A DNA stretch of 64,000 bases from an uncultured Lachnoclostridium sp. (GCA_905212635.1 CAJMFH010000014.1:1-64000), one strand, 5' to 3'. Positions 43,474 through 53,679 are shown, numbered from the stretch's first letter. A program made the numbers and translations. The notes: generated by a model from the sequence alone, not told the origin.

Positions 43474-45409
43474 GCAAATCGCCCTGCTTGGGCAGCCTAA
43501 TTCCGGGAAATCAACCATTTTTAACGGATTGACCGGATCACATCAGCATGTCGGCAACTGGCCGGGAAAGACCGTGGAACGCAAAGATGGACATTTTACT
43601 TCCAATAATACCCAGTACGATGTGATCGACCTGCCGGGAAGTTACAGTTTGTCCGCCGGTTCCGATGAAGAACAGATCACCTCCGAATACATACGTTCCG
43701 GCGGTGCAGATCTTATCGCCATTGTCGTGGACAGTTCCCAGTTAGAACGTTCTCTGTATATGTTTGCCGATTTCGCCGGCATTTCAATCCCTGCCGTGCT
43801 CATTCTGAATTTAATGGATGTGGCAGAGAAAAAACGGATTCATATCGACATTGAAAAACTGAGTAAGAAAACCGGCATCCCGGTCCTTGGCTTTGTTGCC
43901 GCCGACACATCGGGGTATCCTTCCTTAAAACAGTTCCTTGTCAATGCCTTGGAAGAAAAACCAATTGCCGGCTCCGCTTCCCTTATCCACTTTTACAAAG
44001 ACGATGCGGCGCTTTCCTTTGACAGCCTGCTTGAAGAATCCACCGAGACATCCTATTGTTCGCAAGAAAAGTCGGCAATGATGGAACTTGAAAAAACCGA
44101 TGCCGGTCTGATGGCTTCCGGAAAACATAAATATCAATACATTGACTGGCTGCTAGACGATGTCGTCCGCAAAGAAAAAACAGCGGTTACGCTGAACAAA
44201 TTTGACCGGAAGGCGCTTGGCAGATATTCCGGGAAATTCATTGCCATCGCCATTATCGTCGCCGCTCTGTCTCTGGCTATGCTCGTTGCTATGCCGGTTA
44301 TGGGACTTGGTTTCGGACTGTCTTCTCTCGTCAGCAAACCACTTGAAACATTACTCACGGCGATGAACGTATGGAACCCGCTTGCGGAACTTCTGTATGT
44401 TGTCATTCCGAATGTACTCGCTTTTACCATCTCTATGGCAGGGTTTGTACTCGGCGTTACGTTTTCTTTTGCTATTATTGAAAATGTCGGGTATATGGCA
44501 AGAATTTCCGTCGTTTTCAATTCTGCGATGGAAAAACTGGGATTACAGGGAAAAAGTGTGTGTTCCCTTCTCATGAGTATGGGATGTAATATGGCCGGTG
44601 TTGCCGGAAGCCGTGTGATCGACAGTGCCGGACAACGCTTTCTTACAATGATCTTAGTGTGGAGCATTCCCTGTGGTTCGACACTTTCTCTGGCACCAAT
44701 GCTGGCAACGGTATTTTGGGGCCCCGCCGGTGCGATCGGAATTATTTTAGTCATTGTAGTCGTAACGATCCTTTCGCTCGTTATGGCTGCCAGAATTTTC
44801 CAAAAGCATTTGATCACCGAAGAGGATAAGGGCGGAATCGTCATGGAACTTCCCCCTTACCATAAACCGGACTGGAAACACATCATCCGCACAACGCTTC
44901 TGAAAGCATGGGACATTTTCAGCCGTGCCTTCAGCGTGATTGCCCTTGTCTCCGTTGTCTTTTATCTTCTCTCTTATCACTGGTTTGATAACGGAAGCAT
45001 ATTGACATACATTGGACAGTGGATCGAACCGGTAACAAGTAAATTCGGTATGACCTGGCAGATGTTTATGGCATTTTTATCCTCGATGATCACCAAAGAA
45101 TCCCTTCTTGGTGTGATCAATGCGTTATACAGCAATACCGACATGGTGAACGCTGCCTTTAATGCCAAATCCATCGGAATGTCTGAAAATATGATGGTTC
45201 TCCTTCCGCAGGTGATAACCAAAGCACAGGCACTTGGCTTTATACTTTCCATTGTATTTAATATTCCATGTACCATGACCGTCGCCGCTACATTCAGAGA
45301 AAACCACTCAAGAAAATGGATTGTTCTGTCTGCCGTCTATTATCTTGTATTTTCTCTGCTGCTCGCCTTCCTGTTCTATCATATCGGATTGTTTCTCTGG
45401 CACGAATAA
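43466..45409 (+). CDS. feoB: Ferrous iron transporter FeoB
   Basis: 647 aa. An N-terminal G-protein domain carries G1 (GQPNSGKST), G3 (DLPGS) and G4 (NLMD). From about residue 260 eight or so membrane helices follow, with the two Gate motifs: SMGCNMAGVAGSRVID in the first and FNIPCTMTVAATFRE in the second. It imports Fe2+ across the membrane. No FeoC or Cys-rich partner gene was seen downstream. Confidence 0.96.
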   Translation: MNKQIALLGQPNSGKSTIFNGLTGSHQHVGNWPGKTVERKDGHFTSNNTQYDVIDLPGSYSLSAGSDEEQITSEYIRSGGADLIAIVVDSSQLERSLYMFADFAGISIPAVLILNLMDVAEKKRIHIDIEKLSKKTGIPVLGFVAADTSGYPSLKQFLVNALEEKPIAGSASLIHFYKDDAALSFDSLLEESTETSYCSQEKSAMMELEKTDAGLMASGKHKYQYIDWLLDDVVRKEKTAVTLNKFDRKALGRYSGKFIAIAIIVAALSLAMLVAMPVMGLGFGLSSLVSKPLETLLTAMNVWNPLAELLYVVIPNVLAFTISMAGFVLGVTFSFAIIENVGYMARISVVFNSAMEKLGLQGKSVCSLLMSMGCNMAGVAGSRVIDSAGQRFLTMILVWSIPCGSTLSLAPMLATVFWGPAGAIGIILVIVVVTILSLVMAARIFQKHLITEEDKGGIVMELPPYHKPDWKHIIRTTLLKAWDIFSRAFSVIALVSVVFYLLSYHWFDNGSILTYIGQWIEPVTSKFGMTWQMFMAFLSSMITKESLLGVINALYSNTDMVNAAFNAKSIGMSENMMVLLPQVITKAQALGFILSIVFNIPCTMTVAATFRENHSRKWIVLSAVYYLVFSLLLAFLFYHIGLFLWHE

Positions 45410-45427
45410 CACACTCTGTGTGCATAA

Positions 45428-45467
45428 AAAATGTTCCCTTTTTCCATGTGGAGTAAGGGAACATTTT
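45428..45467 (+). terminator. Bidirectional terminator between feoB and the DMT gene
   Basis: A 13-bp perfect stem AAAATGTTCCCTT / AAGGGAACATTTT with T tracts on both strands. Confidence 0.85.
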
Positions 45468-45471
45468 CTTT

Positions 45472-46335
45472 CTATAACACCGCAAGAATCAATGTGCCTG
45501 CCACGATACACAGCAGACCAAGAACTGCCTTTTTCGTAAGTTTCTCGTGAAATACGATCCACGAGAAAGCAATCGTTACCAATATGCTCAATTTATCAAT
45601 CGGCACGACCACACTCGCCGGTCCTTCCTGTAATGCCCGGTAATAGCACATCCACGAAGCACCGGTAGCAAGCCCGGACAAAAGAATAAATACCAATTCT
45701 TTTCCTTCGATTTGTTTTACTGATTTTCGTTTTCCGGTCGCAAATACCATCATCCATGCCATCAAAAGCACCACCGTTGTACGGATTGCCGTTCCCAGAT
45801 TGGAATCTATATTTTCAATTCCTATTTTTCCGAGAATTGCCGTCAGACTTGCAAATACCGCCGAAAGAACCGCATAAATAAACCAGTCCTTTTTCTCTGT
45901 TTTCGCTTCCGTCGTTTCCTTTTTCGTGATCATGAGCATGGTTCCCAGACCGATCAAAACAATGGATATCACTTTTCCAACCGTCATTCCCTCATGCAGA
46001 AAAATGAGTGCCAGTAAAATGGTCAGCACCGTACTCGATTTGTCGATCGGCACCACTTTATTGACATCCCCTTTTTGCAGTGCGTGAAAATAGCACAGCC
46101 AGGAAGCCCCGGTGGCAAGTCCCGATAACACCAGAAACAAAAACGTCTTGCCGCTGATCTGCGTAATCTGCCCGCCGGTTCCGGTAATCAGTACCATCAG
46201 CCAGGAAAAGACAAGTACCACGATCGTCCGGATCGCTGTCCCGACATCGGAATCCGTTTTCTTAATTCCACACTTTGCTAAAATTGCCGTAATTCCGGCA
46301 AAAAACGATGAACCTATGGCATATAACATCCACAT
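45472..46335 (-). CDS. EamA/DMT family transporter
   Basis: 287 aa, ten hydrophobic segments in two EamA repeats, each with the same ILAKCGIKKTDSDVGTAIRT / ILGKIGIENIDSNLGTAIRT pattern and a GLATGASWLCYFHAL / GLATGASWMCYYRAL block. The close similarity of the halves is notable. Solute unknown. The ATG at 46335 is favoured by GAGGTG over the in-frame GTG at 46344. Confidence 0.88.
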   Translation of the reverse strand: MWMLYAIGSSFFAGITAILAKCGIKKTDSDVGTAIRTIVVLVFSWLMVLITGTGGQITQISGKTFLFLVLSGLATGASWLCYFHALQKGDVNKVVPIDKSSTVLTILLALIFLHEGMTVGKVISIVLIGLGTMLMITKKETTEAKTEKKDWFIYAVLSAVFASLTAILGKIGIENIDSNLGTAIRTTVVLLMAWMMVFATGKRKSVKQIEGKELVFILLSGLATGASWMCYYRALQEGPASVVVPIDKLSILVTIAFSWIVFHEKLTKKAVLGLLCIVAGTLILAVL

Positions 46336-46369
46336 TTTTAACACCTCGATTGTTTTTCTTATGTGCTCA

Positions 46370-47602
46370 TTATATCATCCAAACAGGAACAATATAATTT
46401 TCTCTATCAATCGCCGACAATTCGGGTTTCATGCAAACAACAGCTCCTTTTGACCGTTTTGCCGATGATTTATCAAGTAATTTAAATACTTTGATAAGTT
46501 CTGATCCCGGATTGGCTGATTTCTTAATCTCAATGGGATTGAGCACGCCATCATGTTCCAAAATAATATCAATTTCTCTTGCGTCCTTATCTCGGTAATA
46601 ATACATATACGGGTCTTTTCCACAATTAAGATAGGTTTTTCTAATTTCTGCAACCACATAATTTTCAAGGATTGCCCCATTCATTGCTCCGCTTTGTAAC
46701 GTCTCCGCGCTGCTCCATTTTGTCAGATAACACACCAGCCCTGTATCATAAAAATACAATTTAGGAGTTTTTACCAGTCGTTTCAACATATTATTTGAAT
46801 ACGGATGCAAATAAAAAATAAGTCCCAATGTTTCCAATACACCCAGCCAGCTCTTCGCCTGTTTCTGATTGATATCTGCATCTCTGGCAATTTCCGCAAT
46901 ATTCAGAATCTGCCCGCATCTTGCGGCAACCGCTGTAATAAAATGCAGAAATTTAAGAGAATCTATTGCATCTGTCAATTCTCTTACATCCCGTTCAATA
47001 TATGTTGTCAGGTAACTGCTGTAAAAGATCTGGCTGTTACTGTTTTTTTCACTGACGATAGCCGGCATAGAACCTCGGAAGATCCGGTCAAATATCACAC
47101 CGGTATCCGCCTCTGTTCGTTCTTTCCGTCTTACAGACAATTTTTCTATATCCAGAGTAAATGGCTGCATCTCTCCACCACAGATCTCTGCCTGAGACAA
47201 CGAGGTAAGTGATAATACGGCAACTCTGCCTGCCAAAGATTCCTGGATCCCGCTCATCAGTTTAAACACCTGCGAACCGGTAAGCCAAAAATCCCCCGCA
47301 TTATGATATTTATCGACATGTATTTTTATATAAACAAATAATTCCGGAGCATACTGAACCTCGTCGATCAATATCGGCGGCTTATGCAGCTGTAAAAACA
47401 TTTCCGGATCCGTCTTTGCCAGATTTCTCTCATTCAGGTCATCTAACGATACGTAATTTCTGTCCGTGCCTTCCATCAGTTTTTGCAGCATCGTAGTTTT
47501 TCCTACCTGCCTTGGGCCTGTCACCAGCACAACCGGATATTCCTTGGTAACTTCTAAAACAACTTTTTCCAGATTTCTTGCTATATATCTCACACTGATC
47601 AC
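46370..47602 (-). CDS. AAA-type ATPase with DUF4143 domain
   Basis: 410 aa. Walker A (VTGPRQVGKTTMLQ), Walker B (PPILIDEVQYAP), sensor (WLTGSQVFKLM), a winged helix (LNIAEIARDADINQKQAKSWL) and a C-terminal DUF4143 nuclease-like fold (REIDIILEHDG, PIEIKKS). The function of these abundant proteins is not settled; defence or toxin roles have been suggested. Single gene. Confidence 0.9.
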   Translation of the reverse strand: MISVRYIARNLEKVVLEVTKEYPVVLVTGPRQVGKTTMLQKLMEGTDRNYVSLDDLNERNLAKTDPEMFLQLHKPPILIDEVQYAPELFVYIKIHVDKYHNAGDFWLTGSQVFKLMSGIQESLAGRVAVLSLTSLSQAEICGGEMQPFTLDIEKLSVRRKERTEADTGVIFDRIFRGSMPAIVSEKNSNSQIFYSSYLTTYIERDVRELTDAIDSLKFLHFITAVAARCGQILNIAEIARDADINQKQAKSWLGVLETLGLIFYLHPYSNNMLKRLVKTPKLYFYDTGLVCYLTKWSSAETLQSGAMNGAILENYVVAEIRKTYLNCGKDPYMYYYRDKDAREIDIILEHDGVLNPIEIKKSANPGSELIKVFKLLDKSSAKRSKGAVVCMKPELSAIDRENYIVPVWMI

Positions 47603-47677
47603 CTCGGCTATTTTTTACTTCAATTACATTTTAGCCGACTTTTCTCAAAAAATCAACCCCTGTCCACCTTCCTATTA

Positions 47678-48853
47678 TTATTTTTTCAAAAATTTTTTAT
47701 AGGTAAGGTCAATGGCAAAAGCCCCAAGAGGAGCCGTAAGCACGATAGCAAGAACCGAGACCGCCAGTACGGTTTCTCCACACGCAAATCCCAGCGCGAG
47801 CGGGATTCCACCGATTGCCGCCTGAACCGTCGCTTTCGGTGTATATGCCAGCATGGTAAACAGCCTTTCCTTTCCCTTGATCCCGGTGCCAAGCAGACAC
47901 ACCAGCACGCCGAGCATTCGAAACAGCAAAGCTCCCACGATAACGATGAGTGCTGTTATTCCTACCTTTCCCACATATCCAATATTGACAGTCGCACCTA
48001 CTAATACAAATAAGAACACCTCGACAGCCACCCATAATTTCCCATATTTTAAAGAAAGTCTTTTTGCAACAACTTCTCTTTTTCTCTGCAAACCGATTCC
48101 GATAAACATGACCGCGATCAGCGCAGAAAATGTAATCGGTGTCGCAAGATAATCTTCCAGCACCACAAGCAGAAAGGATATACTGAGAATAATAAGCACT
48201 TTCGAAGTATCCCGCATATGTACTTTCTGAAAGAAACAGGCCAGTAATACGCCGATTCCCAGCCCTATGGCAATTCCTAAAAGGATCGACACCGGGATAT
48301 TGATAAAGCGGATGGCAGAAGCTCCCGTTCCCTGCATCATTCCGGTAAACGTCGAAAATAAGACGATGACATAGACATCATCGACCGAAGCCCCTGCCAA
48401 GATCAGCTGCGGGATCCCTTCTTTCACACCATAGCCTTCATCCATAAGTTTTACCATTCTCGGCACGACGACCGCCGGGGAAACCGCTGCAAGAACAGCC
48501 CCCATAACTGCTGCCTCCAATATCGATAAGCCCATCAGTTTCGGAGCCAGCAGTAACATTCCGAACAATTCAAAACTCGCCGGCACAAAACACATAAGAA
48601 CCGCCGGTCTTCCTATCTTTTTCAGACCTGATAGATCAAGCCCAAGTCCTGCTCTTGTCAATATGATGATCAGGGCTATCTTTCGCAGTTCCGCCGAAAT
48701 TCCAAGGATGCTTGGATCCAGCAGATCCAATACATACGGTCCCAGAACAATTCCCGTCGCCAGCATCCCTAACAATCCGGGAAGTTTCATTTTCCGGCAG
48801 AGCCATCCCATCGACATTCCCACTAACAGAATCAACGCAATACTTAATAACAT
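47678..48853 (-). CDS. CPA2 family cation:proton antiporter, fluoride-linked
   Basis: 391 aa with about 12 hydrophobic segments and the Na+/H+ exchanger domain (PGLLGMLATGIVLGPYVLDLL; LAGASVDDVYVIVLFSTF holds the paired Asp residues; AVSPAVVVPRM). The ATG at 48853 has AGGAGG 7 nt before it. The preceding riboswitch belongs to the fluoride class, so this member probably exports F- or helps survive fluoride stress; that follows from the known association of the riboswitch with CPA2-type genes and is an inference here. Confidence 0.9.
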   Translation of the reverse strand: MLLSIALILLVGMSMGWLCRKMKLPGLLGMLATGIVLGPYVLDLLDPSILGISAELRKIALIIILTRAGLGLDLSGLKKIGRPAVLMCFVPASFELFGMLLLAPKLMGLSILEAAVMGAVLAAVSPAVVVPRMVKLMDEGYGVKEGIPQLILAGASVDDVYVIVLFSTFTGMMQGTGASAIRFINIPVSILLGIAIGLGIGVLLACFFQKVHMRDTSKVLIILSISFLLVVLEDYLATPITFSALIAVMFIGIGLQRKREVVAKRLSLKYGKLWVAVEVFLFVLVGATVNIGYVGKVGITALIVIVGALLFRMLGVLVCLLGTGIKGKERLFTMLAYTPKATVQAAIGGIPLALGFACGETVLAVSVLAIVLTAPLGAFAIDLTYKKFLKK

Positions 48854-48876
48854 ATCATTTCCTCCTTTAACCGCAG

Positions 48877-48925
48877 AAAAAGCTGACACCTTCTGCGTAT
48901 CATTAAATCGCAGAAGTCATCAGCT
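48877..48925 (-). terminator. Expression-platform terminator of the fluoride riboswitch
   Basis: AGCTGATGACTTCTGCG pairs with CGCAGAAGGTGTCAGCT (mismatches near the middle), then TTTTT. The 5' arm is the 3' part of the aptamer, as needed for ligand-dependent competition. Confidence 0.8.
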
Positions 48926-48980
48926 TTTATAAGCGGTTTAAGCATCTAACTGCTTAGGGAGAACTTCATTCCCTTATTCT
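48905..48980 (-). ncRNA. Fluoride riboswitch (crcB motif) aptamer
   Basis: Read on the minus strand from about 48980: GGGAATG...CTCCC stem, then a GCAGTTAGATGC hairpin insert, an AACCGC strand, and GCTGATGACTTCTGC. This matches the fluoride aptamer pattern (GGNGAUG, pseudoknot, CUGC, GCUGAUGRCYUCU). The downstream half overlaps a terminator, so fluoride should prevent termination and turn on the antiporter. Assigned from recalled consensus, not by a covariance search. Confidence 0.8.
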
Positions 48981-48986
48981 GTAAAA

Positions 48987-49015
48987 ACTATAGCATAACC
49001 AATCCGTCCTGTCAA
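48987..49015 (-). promoter_or_regulatory. Consensus promoter of the fluoride riboswitch unit
   Basis: TTGACA (49010-49015), 17 bp, TATAGT (48987-48992) on the minus strand. It begins 8 bp after the stop codon of the upstream secreted-protein gene. Confidence 0.75.
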
Positions 49016-49022
49016 GGACAAG

Positions 49023-51983
49023 TCAGTTTGCGTTCGTAATATCCAAATTCTTGACGACGGCATCATTTGTGACACTCACTTCCTCATCCTCGTCCATAAT
49101 CACATTGGATCTATATACTTTCATAGTATAATCACCCGGTTCGAGATAAAACACATAATTCCCCTCATCATCCATAGTACAAGATGCCAGATAACGGTTA
49201 TCTTTTTTTTGATACAAATTAATCCATGTGCTGCGGTCTGCACTTTCTCCATTAATTTTACAATTTCCTGTCAGCTTATACACGTTCATATTCATGACAA
49301 TCTCGTCGGGGTCCTCTTTTACCGTAATCGTCTTACCCTGCACACTTGGCATACCTTCGTAAGTTTCAAATTGGTATGTGCCCAGAGGCAGCGCCACAGC
49401 TATTGAAAAATCTACGGATTCTTCGTCCCCATACAGATTATACTGTTGACTGCTTTCCTGGTTTATCAACGTGACTTGCTGTGTAAGAGGAATCAGCTGA
49501 TCCTGCGCATCGTGCATTTTTATTTTTACGTATTTCACTGGCATCGTTAAATCCCGTACAACATCGGAATCCGTAACCGTAATCTCTGCGATCTTATTTT
49601 CGCCGTAGTAAAACTGATAGGTACCCGGTAAAGCGGAAAAACTGTAGCCGGATGTTCCCTCACTCCATCTTGTCAGCGAAAGATTTTTATACACCTTATC
49701 CTCTTTCTTAACCACGATATCGTAGTTATATACATTTTTCGGGATCTGGACCCCTTTCATATCAAGCAGTTCGCCTTTGCATGTATAGCTAACATAATCT
49801 TTTTCCATGTCACCAAGCGTTACTTCAATGGTATCGATAACCGTTCCGTCTTTTTGCACTTTATAAGTACCCGGTTTGAGATAAACCTTGTAGCTTCCAT
49901 TTGCTGCGAATGGCTCCTCATACACTTCGGGATCCTCTGTATTTACAAATTTATAATATCCGGAACCTTTTCCGAAAACCTTTCCAAGTTCCATCGTAAT
50001 ATCGTGAGTCTCACTCTTCGTTACGGTTATCGTATCAACCAACGTGTTAACTGCTACCACGTTATAGATTCCCTTTTCCAAATAAGACCAATACCTAATC
50101 TCTGTCCCACTATAATCGCTACCACTGGTAATTGTTTTTTGCTCCTCTGATTGAAAGTGAATTCCCGGAACATCTGTCGACTGAGCAGCGCCCTCCCGGG
50201 TCACTTTTCCCGCAATCTTATAAAGCGGAAGTGACTCATTCCACTGTAAATCCTTGTCTTCTACCGTAAACGGTTTTCCCAGTTCAAATTGATAAGTTCC
50301 TTTAATCAACTCCTTGGAGAAATATCCCTCTGAATCGGTCTTAACTGTTTCCTGTGATCCACCTTCCTGCTCCAGCATTATGCTTACATCTGAAATCGGA
50401 ACCCCGTCTGCCGTTGTCAGTTTTCCGGATACCTGATACGTTCTTTGTCTTTGCACCAGTTTATATTCCTGCGTAAGTTCCTGCCCATCCACCGTCACGA
50501 CAATATCAAACGTATAATATCCCGGATCCTCTTTATTTTTATAAAAAGATTCTTCATGCCATACCACATTTCGTATCTCATTGTCCTTATAGTAGGCATT
50601 ATTATAAACCGTACGATAAATCTTCAGTTCTTCCGAAAGGTTTCCAAAAATATCTTTTAACGATTTTCCTTTTTCCAATTTCGGCTCATAGACGAAACAC
50701 CATTCATTGGATACCATATCACCGGTTACTTCACCTTTTGTTGAGGTAAACGCATCAACATCAAAATAACGATTTGATTTTTTGTAGCCATAAAAATACC
50801 CGGAACCAATTTCCAAATTCCCTTTTTTAAAAGATTGATTTATAAAGAATGCATACCCTTGATTCCACCTCAGTATCTCCACGTCTATCTTAACCTTTTC
50901 TTCCTCATAAACACCAACGATCGAAACTTTCTCCGCCTCTGCAATCTGTGATATGTCAATTTCTTTATCTTTAAAATAATAAGTTTCACCACCATAAGCT
51001 ACATTTCGTTCCAACTCATAGGTCTTATCATCCGCCTGCAGCGATAATAACGTCAGACCATTGCTCAAATTGCCGGGGTTGTTCGGATACTTCGGAATGC
51101 CAAGCATCATCTTGATTGTTTCCGTATATTCTTTGCCATCCTGCTCCACCGTCAGCGCAAATGAATAATAGGGATCTTCTCCCTCTTCCTCATTCCAGAC
51201 AATATCTGAACTTCCTTTCACTTCCGCTTTTTTTCCATAACAATACACCGTGAAAGAACATTTTGACACATCCGGTACAACATCCTTTAATGACGCTGCC
51301 CCTTCCTGCGTTACATAAATATTGGTATACGCCAAAGAATAGGAAGTAACCTCTTTGTCAAACGTAACAGAACTGATCACAAATGGCTCCGACTCCGCAT
51401 AAAGTCCCTGATAATGGTTCTCCGGTTTTATCGTCGGTTTCGGAGACGAAGTAGCCGGCTGCTGCGAAGCGGTCGGTGTCGGTTCTACCGATGGCTCCGG
51501 TGTCTGAGGCGACGAAGCTGTTGGCTCAGAAGGAGTCACGCCCGGGGTTATCACAGGCGGAACCGGCTGCTGTGATACCGTCGGTGCCTGACTTGGTACC
51601 TGTGTCGGTTCCGCCGTTGTCTTTCCGTTATTCGGATTGTCGTTATCAGCTGTCGCCGCTTTTTTTACGGTAACTTTGCAAACATATTTTTTCTTTCCAA
51701 TTTTTGCTTGAACTTTAGCTTTACCAGCCTTTTTTCCCTTAATAATAACACCGGTCTTTTTCTTTTTACTTAATGTAACATTCTTCTTACCGGATGTAAT
51801 ACTCCATTTTACTTTCTTCTTGTTATTTTTCAATTGAATCTTAACAGACTCTCCCACTGCCACCGTTACCGCTTTCTTGCTTAGTTTTACCTTCTTTTTT
51901 GCTGCAAAAGCACTCTGTGGGATCACAGAAACTGCCATGACAAAAACAAGCAAAAGAGCAAAACCTTTTTTTATCTTCTTCAT
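49023..51983 (-). CDS. Large secreted protein with Ig-like, Pro/Thr linker and repeat domains
   Basis: 986 aa. A signal peptide (to about residue 28, AFA-AKK) is followed by a Big_2-like module (residues 30-105, AVGESVKIQLK, GKAGKAKVQAK) very rich in Lys. A Pro/Thr/Ser linker follows (about 110-190), then beta-rich repeats of the carboxypeptidase-regulatory/CarboxypepD type (GKLTTADGVPISDVSIMLEQ; GSYKVYLKPGTYKV). No LPxTG or SLH domain is visible, so it is probably released or loosely wall-associated. GGAGG before the ATG. Confidence 0.82.
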   Translation of the reverse strand: MKKIKKGFALLLVFVMAVSVIPQSAFAAKKKVKLSKKAVTVAVGESVKIQLKNNKKKVKWSITSGKKNVTLSKKKKTGVIIKGKKAGKAKVQAKIGKKKYVCKVTVKKAATADNDNPNNGKTTAEPTQVPSQAPTVSQQPVPPVITPGVTPSEPTASSPQTPEPSVEPTPTASQQPATSSPKPTIKPENHYQGLYAESEPFVISSVTFDKEVTSYSLAYTNIYVTQEGAASLKDVVPDVSKCSFTVYCYGKKAEVKGSSDIVWNEEEGEDPYYSFALTVEQDGKEYTETIKMMLGIPKYPNNPGNLSNGLTLLSLQADDKTYELERNVAYGGETYYFKDKEIDISQIAEAEKVSIVGVYEEEKVKIDVEILRWNQGYAFFINQSFKKGNLEIGSGYFYGYKKSNRYFDVDAFTSTKGEVTGDMVSNEWCFVYEPKLEKGKSLKDIFGNLSEELKIYRTVYNNAYYKDNEIRNVVWHEESFYKNKEDPGYYTFDIVVTVDGQELTQEYKLVQRQRTYQVSGKLTTADGVPISDVSIMLEQEGGSQETVKTDSEGYFSKELIKGTYQFELGKPFTVEDKDLQWNESLPLYKIAGKVTREGAAQSTDVPGIHFQSEEQKTITSGSDYSGTEIRYWSYLEKGIYNVVAVNTLVDTITVTKSETHDITMELGKVFGKGSGYYKFVNTEDPEVYEEPFAANGSYKVYLKPGTYKVQKDGTVIDTIEVTLGDMEKDYVSYTCKGELLDMKGVQIPKNVYNYDIVVKKEDKVYKNLSLTRWSEGTSGYSFSALPGTYQFYYGENKIAEITVTDSDVVRDLTMPVKYVKIKMHDAQDQLIPLTQQVTLINQESSQQYNLYGDEESVDFSIAVALPLGTYQFETYEGMPSVQGKTITVKEDPDEIVMNMNVYKLTGNCKINGESADRSTWINLYQKKDNRYLASCTMDDEGNYVFYLEPGDYTMKVYRSNVIMDEDEEVSVTNDAVVKNLDITNAN

Positions 51984-52113
51984 ACTATATACCTCCGTTT
52001 TTTTATTCTAAATTTTTAATAATTTTAGACATATTTTATACGAGGTTTGCTTTTATGTCAAGAAAATAAAAGGTTTTGCCCGGATAACTTTTCACTTCTT
52101 TCATGACTTGCAT

Positions 52114-52599
52114 CTACTTCCAATATTCTAATAGTTTTTCGTCAATAACTGCTATTTTTTCTTTTCCCTTGATATTCTTATAAAAAGCAAGTTTTTCTAC
52201 TTCTTCTTTATCGGTTCTGTACTTTTCTATAATTTCAAGATATCTCTTTGGCAACGTAACTCCGTATAAACCACCATATTCATAATGCCAATCAGGATTA
52301 AAATATCCGGGTGCCATTTTTAAATACATCAAGCCTAAATATTCATATTCAACATCTGATAAACCGATTTCTTCATGGCATTCGCGGATAATACATTCTT
52401 TTAATGTTTCCTTATCTTCTCTGCAGCCACCAAAAATCTCCCATTCCTGCCGCCATTTATTCCACCCCATAAGATAATCATCTTCTATTTTTACAACTGC
52501 TAAACAATGCGTGATCGGTTCATATTGCCCTTCCGCATTTGTTTCGTCAACAGAAATAAAATCAAGAAATTCATTTCCTCTATTATCCACAACTATCAT
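52114..52599 (-). CDS. Nudix hydrolase
   Basis: 161 aa from the ATG at 52599, which has AGGAG 8 nt upstream; a TTG at 52665 in frame would add 22 residues. The Nudix box is complete: GGCREDKETLKECIIRECHEE (G-x5-E-x7-R-E-x2-E-E). The N-terminal region (HCLAVVKIEDDYLMG) recalls isopentenyl-diphosphate isomerase-like or GDP-mannose-type members. It is co-directional with the acyl-thioesterase-like gene upstream and may be in the same operon. Confidence 0.82.
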   Translation of the reverse strand: MIVVDNRGNEFLDFISVDETNAEGQYEPITHCLAVVKIEDDYLMGWNKWRQEWEIFGGCREDKETLKECIIRECHEEIGLSDVEYEYLGLMYLKMAPGYFNPDWHYEYGGLYGVTLPKRYLEIIEKYRTDKEEVEKLAFYKNIKGKEKIAVIDEKLLEYWK

Positions 52600-52693
52600 A
52601 GAAATTTCTCCTTCTTCCTTTAAATTGTCTCCAACAACTTGTTTGAGTTTCTCTGAATAAAACAAGACTTCTATTTTTCTTTAAATCCACCGT

Positions 52694-53623
52694 CTACTCT
52701 TCCCGCCACTCTTTTAGTGCCGCCGAAAGCCTTCTGTCAATATCTTTTCTGGTCGCTTCACATTCATTCGGATATTCTTTCGCCGCTCTAAAAATAAAAC
52801 GCAATACAAATTTAAGTCCTACAGGAAGTGCTTTACGAAGCAAGGATTCCGGCAAAACAAAATGCGTTCCGTGTTCATACACAAGAGGTACATAGTCGCA
52901 CGTATGAGGACGCTCTTTCAGTCGCTGATCCATTCGACAGATATATTTTCCTGCTTCCCAGAATGAATCATCATCCGCACCGATCAAAAACAACTTTCCT
53001 TTTATGTTCTCAACCTTGATCATTTCCTCTTCCGTATGCTCTCTCGCTTTTTCCGAATCAATAAACAGGCAGGTACTGCGTTCGATATCCCCCGAACCTT
53101 TTGTCTCTTCCTCAACTTTCTGCCAGTAAACCGGATGTTCGTACACAAATGGCATATAAGGAAGCGGTTCTCCTTTCCAGGAAAGAGTAGACGCACCGGG
53201 AATCGGCCATTCCTTACATCCATCCTTATTTCCCTGTTCAAATCCCTGCCAGACAAAATCACTGGCAGTAAGTCCAAACGTCAATGTAATATCCGGGAAA
53301 AAAGATGCCGCAACGATAGCATCTGTCCCAGCCGTACTCATTCCCATAATTCCGATTTTACGGTTTCCATTATCCTTTAGCCATTTAATAGCCGTCTCAA
53401 TTCTTTCCAATGGATAATTTACATGACTGTAATTTTTCTTTCCTGGAGACATACAAAGAACATTGACTCCATTTTTATGTAACCATTTTGCACCGCACTT
53501 CGCCATAAAATCGTTCGGATCATCTCCAAACAACCCAATAACAACACAATCTGAACCTTTTGGATTTTCATAATATGTTCCGTAAAAACCATCTTTTTCG
53601 GTTTCAAAAAATAACTTCTTCAT
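52694..53623 (-). CDS. Acyl-CoA thioester hydrolase/BAAT C-terminal family alpha/beta hydrolase
   Basis: 309 aa. The nucleophile elbow reads GIMGMSTAGTDAIVAA and the C-terminal YEHGTHFVLPE carries the His; FLIGADDDSFWEA supplies the Asp. This matches the BAAT C-terminal fold, often seen in small bacterial hydrolases near resistance genes. The ATG at 53623 follows TGGAGG; 53644 is less good. A TetR-type palindrome overlaps its promoter. Confidence 0.82.
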   Translation of the reverse strand: MKKLFFETEKDGFYGTYYENPKGSDCVVIGLFGDDPNDFMAKCGAKWLHKNGVNVLCMSPGKKNYSHVNYPLERIETAIKWLKDNGNRKIGIMGMSTAGTDAIVAASFFPDITLTFGLTASDFVWQGFEQGNKDGCKEWPIPGASTLSWKGEPLPYMPFVYEHPVYWQKVEEETKGSGDIERSTCLFIDSEKAREHTEEEMIKVENIKGKLFLIGADDDSFWEAGKYICRMDQRLKERPHTCDYVPLVYEHGTHFVLPESLLRKALPVGLKFVLRFIFRAAKEYPNECEATRKDIDRRLSAALKEWREE

Positions 53624-53679
53624 AACTTTTCCTCCAGTACTCATTCAAAAATCAATCCACAGTTCCCTCATCACACTCA

